Program-made: the position numbers and the translations under genes | Shown: piece by piece, positions 63,001 to 64,000 of the stretch | Layout: every line of letters starts with the position of its first letter | Position numbering within the stretch: the first letter of the stretch is position 1 | Notes under the pieces: model-generated | What the model was told of the DNA's origin: nothing | Database searches by the model: none | What the model saw: only the letters and a program-made list of their open reading frames with translations | DNA from: Flavobacterium akiainvivens | GTDB taxonomy: Bacteria; Bacteroidota; Bacteroidia; Flavobacteriales; Flavobacteriaceae | Assembly (NCBI RefSeq): GCF_001278115.1 | Contig: NZ_LIYD01000005.1 | Span: 2,678,781 to 2,742,780 of the forward strand | Direction of reading: 5' to 3' | DNA length: 64,000 nucleotides

Positions 63001-63484
63001 CAAAACATGGCTGTTTAGCCTTAACAGCCAGACTACCGAAACCACCACCGTAAGCGATACTTACGCCAGTAAAAACTATGAGGTGGAAGCCTACCTGGTG
63101 GGGCCAAAAATCTCATATATCTTTTCGCGCAATGCCAGCTGGGATGTGTTTTATGAATACCAGGATAAGCAAAACCGCATAGGCGAAATGGAAACCCTGC
63201 TGCAACAACGTGTGGGTACTTCCTTTAGCTATGCCAGCGAAAAAGGATTTACTGCCAGCGGCGAATTTTCGCTTTACAAAAACGACTTTACCGGCAACCA
63301 GAATACCGCAGCGGCCTACCAGATGCTACAGGGACTGCAACCCGGCCAAAACACCACCTGGCGCCTGCTGTTGCAAAAAAACCTTACACAGTTCCTGGAT
63401 ATCAACATTAACTACCAGGGGCGTAAAAGCGAAACCAGTGGGGCCATACACACCGGCAGCGTGCAGTTAAGGGCGTATTTTTAG
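60068..63484 (+). CDS. Giant outer membrane beta-barrel protein
   Basis: 1138 residues, signal peptide MLKNGILWVLLCCVSALYGQ. The N-terminal 120 residues form a beta sandwich-like domain (DTITIDTVGINPAYFKLTDK). Then come very many amphipathic strands of an outer-membrane barrel: LDLQITGKLSDKVSLRASIQ, IQDSNIPLQD, DEFDQIFIEMFSDKWSVRAG and so on. A motif YVNGILLERGESNDYTIDYN leading to AGEITFTS resembles repeats in large Bacteroidota surface or gliding-secretion proteins. The last strand GSVQLRAYF ends in Phe, as an outer-membrane barrel should. Function unknown; it is a conserved-looking single gene. A further lipoprotein gene starts 40 bp downstream. Confidence 0.83.
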   Translation: MLKNGILWVLLCCVSALYGQEVGTPYKTLKALPVQDTITIDTVGINPAYFKLTDKQGIAIDSTLYTVNYTTGRIAFKNGFTQTDSLTVNYLPYPDFLTKKYSIYDPNRVLANDAGGTRFEVTRDALSTYKPFDGLNTSGSITRGVTIGNNQNAVVNSNLDLQITGKLSDKVSLRASIQDSNIPLQDGGYSQKLDEFDQIFIEMFSDKWSVRAGDLFLENRQSRFLNFSKKVQGLSTAFTFGNEDSKTSVFAAAALVRGQYARSTFTGQEGNQGPYKLTGNNGELYVLVISGSERVYVNGILLERGESNDYTIDYNAGEITFTSLFPITSEMRINVEYQYTQQNYTRFVTYGGVTHEEEKWSIGTYLYSEADMKNQPLQQNLSEAQVAALQQAGDDINQMVAPSAYQDTYSENKILYRQTVIEGVTVYEYSNNPDDVLYNVRFTQVGPNLGNYILSNAAAIGRIYQYVAPINGVPQGNYEPVIRLTPPTKIQIATVMGKYNPSEKTVVDFEVGVSNNDLNLYSPIDDDNNNGVAGKIDARQRIVTREKWQMDAFANYQFVQKDFRTIERLFNIEFNRDWNLTNIITTDNSQSYLVAGTVFKLPQNGTVNYQIEKLDFSEAFSGTRHVLNAQVKAGKFTLQNQGSALNSDGTYAKSQFIRNEALGKYHFGKNWVGTSLRLEDNSERLKETNALTLQSQRFIEYGAFIGRGDSTKVYVEVGYLQRANDSLVAGYLKKVNTSRSYYLKSRLLKTDKSDLTVFANYRRLDFDDPSIADEPSLNSRVLYNDRYWDQLVQVTTAYETASGTIAQQEFTYLEVEPGQGVYMWNDYNGNGIQELQEFEVAPFPDQAIYVRVYLPNQVYIGTHQNKFSQSVTLNPMQWQNAGGFKQLLSHFYNTTSYLIDRKILRSGSNFDLNPFSSDDEDLLGINAAFRNSIFYNRGKQNHSVTYTYLSNRTKSLLTVGSQDSKILSHQLQYAYLVAKTWLFSLNSQTTETTTVSDTYASKNYEVEAYLVGPKISYIFSRNASWDVFYEYQDKQNRIGEMETLLQQRVGTSFSYASEKGFTASGEFSLYKNDFTGNQNTAAAYQMLQGLQPGQNTTWRLLLQKNLTQFLDININYQGRKSETSGAIHTGSVQLRAYF

Positions 63485-63524
63485 GAGGAAGGTGCTTGAA
63501 ATCCTATTTCTAAATACCAAAAAA

Positions 63525-64000
63525 ATGAAAAAAATAATAGTTACATCGCTTTTTATCCTGATTATATCTGCCTGCATTAAATGCTCTGATAAACCCGTTG
63601 ATTTTGAAAAAGTTACAGAAACAATCATAACCCGTAGATTATTATCTTCTGCAACAGATTCTTTCGAACCCAATTTAGGCAATCATGATAAAATTGGAAT
63701 TACAGATACTGTAACTATGAAAAAGATAGTGAAACCTAATGTTTCGGTTTATATTTATTCTAACCAAAAAAGGATAGATTCTCTAATACGCTATAAAGAT
63801 TCATTATATATATTTAATAACTCTAAGCTTCATTTTTTTAAGAAGAAAACATATCATGAAAAAGGTACTATAATTGAAATTTCAAAGTTTCAATATGTGC
63901 CTATTGACCCTATGGCACAAATCGCTGATTTATATATAAATGACAGCTTAGGAATCATAATTTATCAGGCTAAGTCACAGTGGGGGGCATTTAGAGAATA
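63525..64000 (+). CDS. Lipoprotein of unknown function (3' end outside window)
   Basis: An ATG at 63525 opens a frame to the window edge (158 complete codons). It starts MKKIIVTSLFILIISACIKC, with lipobox ISAC (Cys17), then CSDKPVDFEKVTETII. The rest is Lys/Asp/Ile-rich with no motif I recognise (IRYKDSLYIFNNSKLHFFKK). The DNA is AT-rich compared with the barrel gene. No stop is reached, so length is unknown. Confidence 0.75.
   Translation, partial: MKKIIVTSLFILIISACIKCSDKPVDFEKVTETIITRRLLSSATDSFEPNLGNHDKIGITDTVTMKKIVKPNVSVYIYSNQKRIDSLIRYKDSLYIFNNSKLHFFKKKTYHEKGTIIEISKFQYVPIDPMAQIADLYINDSLGIIIYQAKSQWGAFRE

Noticed and set aside
1-64000. tRNA, rRNA or tmRNA genes
   Set aside because: I scanned the spacers for cloverleaf arms with GTTCGA-type T-loops and for rRNA signatures and saw none; weak or split genes could be missed by eye.

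Overview
The window looks like a chromosomal segment of a flavobacterium (Bacteroidota, Flavobacteriaceae, Flavobacterium-like). The reasons are a SusE-type starch-binding lipoprotein, a type IX secretion sorting tail on an amylase, many lipoproteins with acidic residues after the lipobox cysteine, Bacteroidota-restricted families (DUF3127, DUF3098, DUF3109), promoters of the TTG / TAnnTTTG type and little sign of Shine-Dalgarno sites. No rRNA, tRNA or CRISPR array was seen. Coding DNA is moderately GC-rich. A few blocks are visibly more AT-rich and read as accessory DNA: 26.56-29.0 kb, 40.9-42.1 kb, 53.6-54.7 kb, the 3' end of the window, and an insert inside leuS.

Layout. 0-4 kb: end of a starch utilisation (Sus) locus, with a truncated SusE/F-like lipoprotein and a secreted GH13 amylase. 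4.3-8.4 kb: lipoprotein, heavy-metal-associated lipoprotein, exported alpha/beta hydrolase and MFS transporter, separated by repeat-filled spacers. 8.6-12.9 kb: DUF3127 protein with a Gln/Gly/Tyr repeat tail, flavin reductase, sensor kinase, lipocalin-like lipoprotein and membrane zinc peptidase. 13-21.6 kb: leuS, then ftsX-DUF3098-uppP-truB and three tandem outer-membrane paralogues followed by a YiiX-like hydrolase. 21.7-24.5 kb: rplM-rpsI and rpsB-tsf. 25-33 kb: GH43 lipoprotein, a large lipoprotein with a small membrane partner, an aspartic protease, ald and a queuosine-precursor transporter. 33.1-34.4 kb: an IS110-family element with a structured non-coding end. 34.7-43.6 kb: a very large TraB/GumN-like gene cut by an in-frame stop, tag, dgt, a Cys-rich lipoprotein pair and three tandem RDD membrane proteins. 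43.8-47.3 kb: nrdB-nrdA. 47.5-57.6 kb: DUF3109, MarC, an oxidoreductase, S41 protease, dCMP deaminase, HupE-like, TerB-like, fbp, GNAT and lysC. 57.9-64 kb: small membrane proteins, a giant outer-membrane barrel protein and a truncated lipoprotein.

Functionally this is mostly housekeeping: translation, cell division and wall lipid recycling, nucleotide pool control (nrdBA, dCMP deaminase, dGTPase), gluconeogenesis and aspartate-family synthesis. Surface glycan use is interleaved with it. The spacers are unusual: they carry several dispersed repeat families, simple-word tandem arrays (notably a 16-bp unit repeated about 16 times at 48.25-48.52 kb and an 8-bp unit repeated 7 times against a start codon at 32.3 kb), and hairpins that sometimes supply the C-terminus of a gene. 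The most interesting candidates are the IS110 element, whose non-coding end folds into two hairpins like a bridge RNA and carries in one loop an 8-mer also present at the element's edge and in host repeats; the 636-residue lipoprotein with its tightly coupled membrane partner; and the insertion in LeuRS. All functional statements come from reading the sequence and from remembered family features; no search was run.
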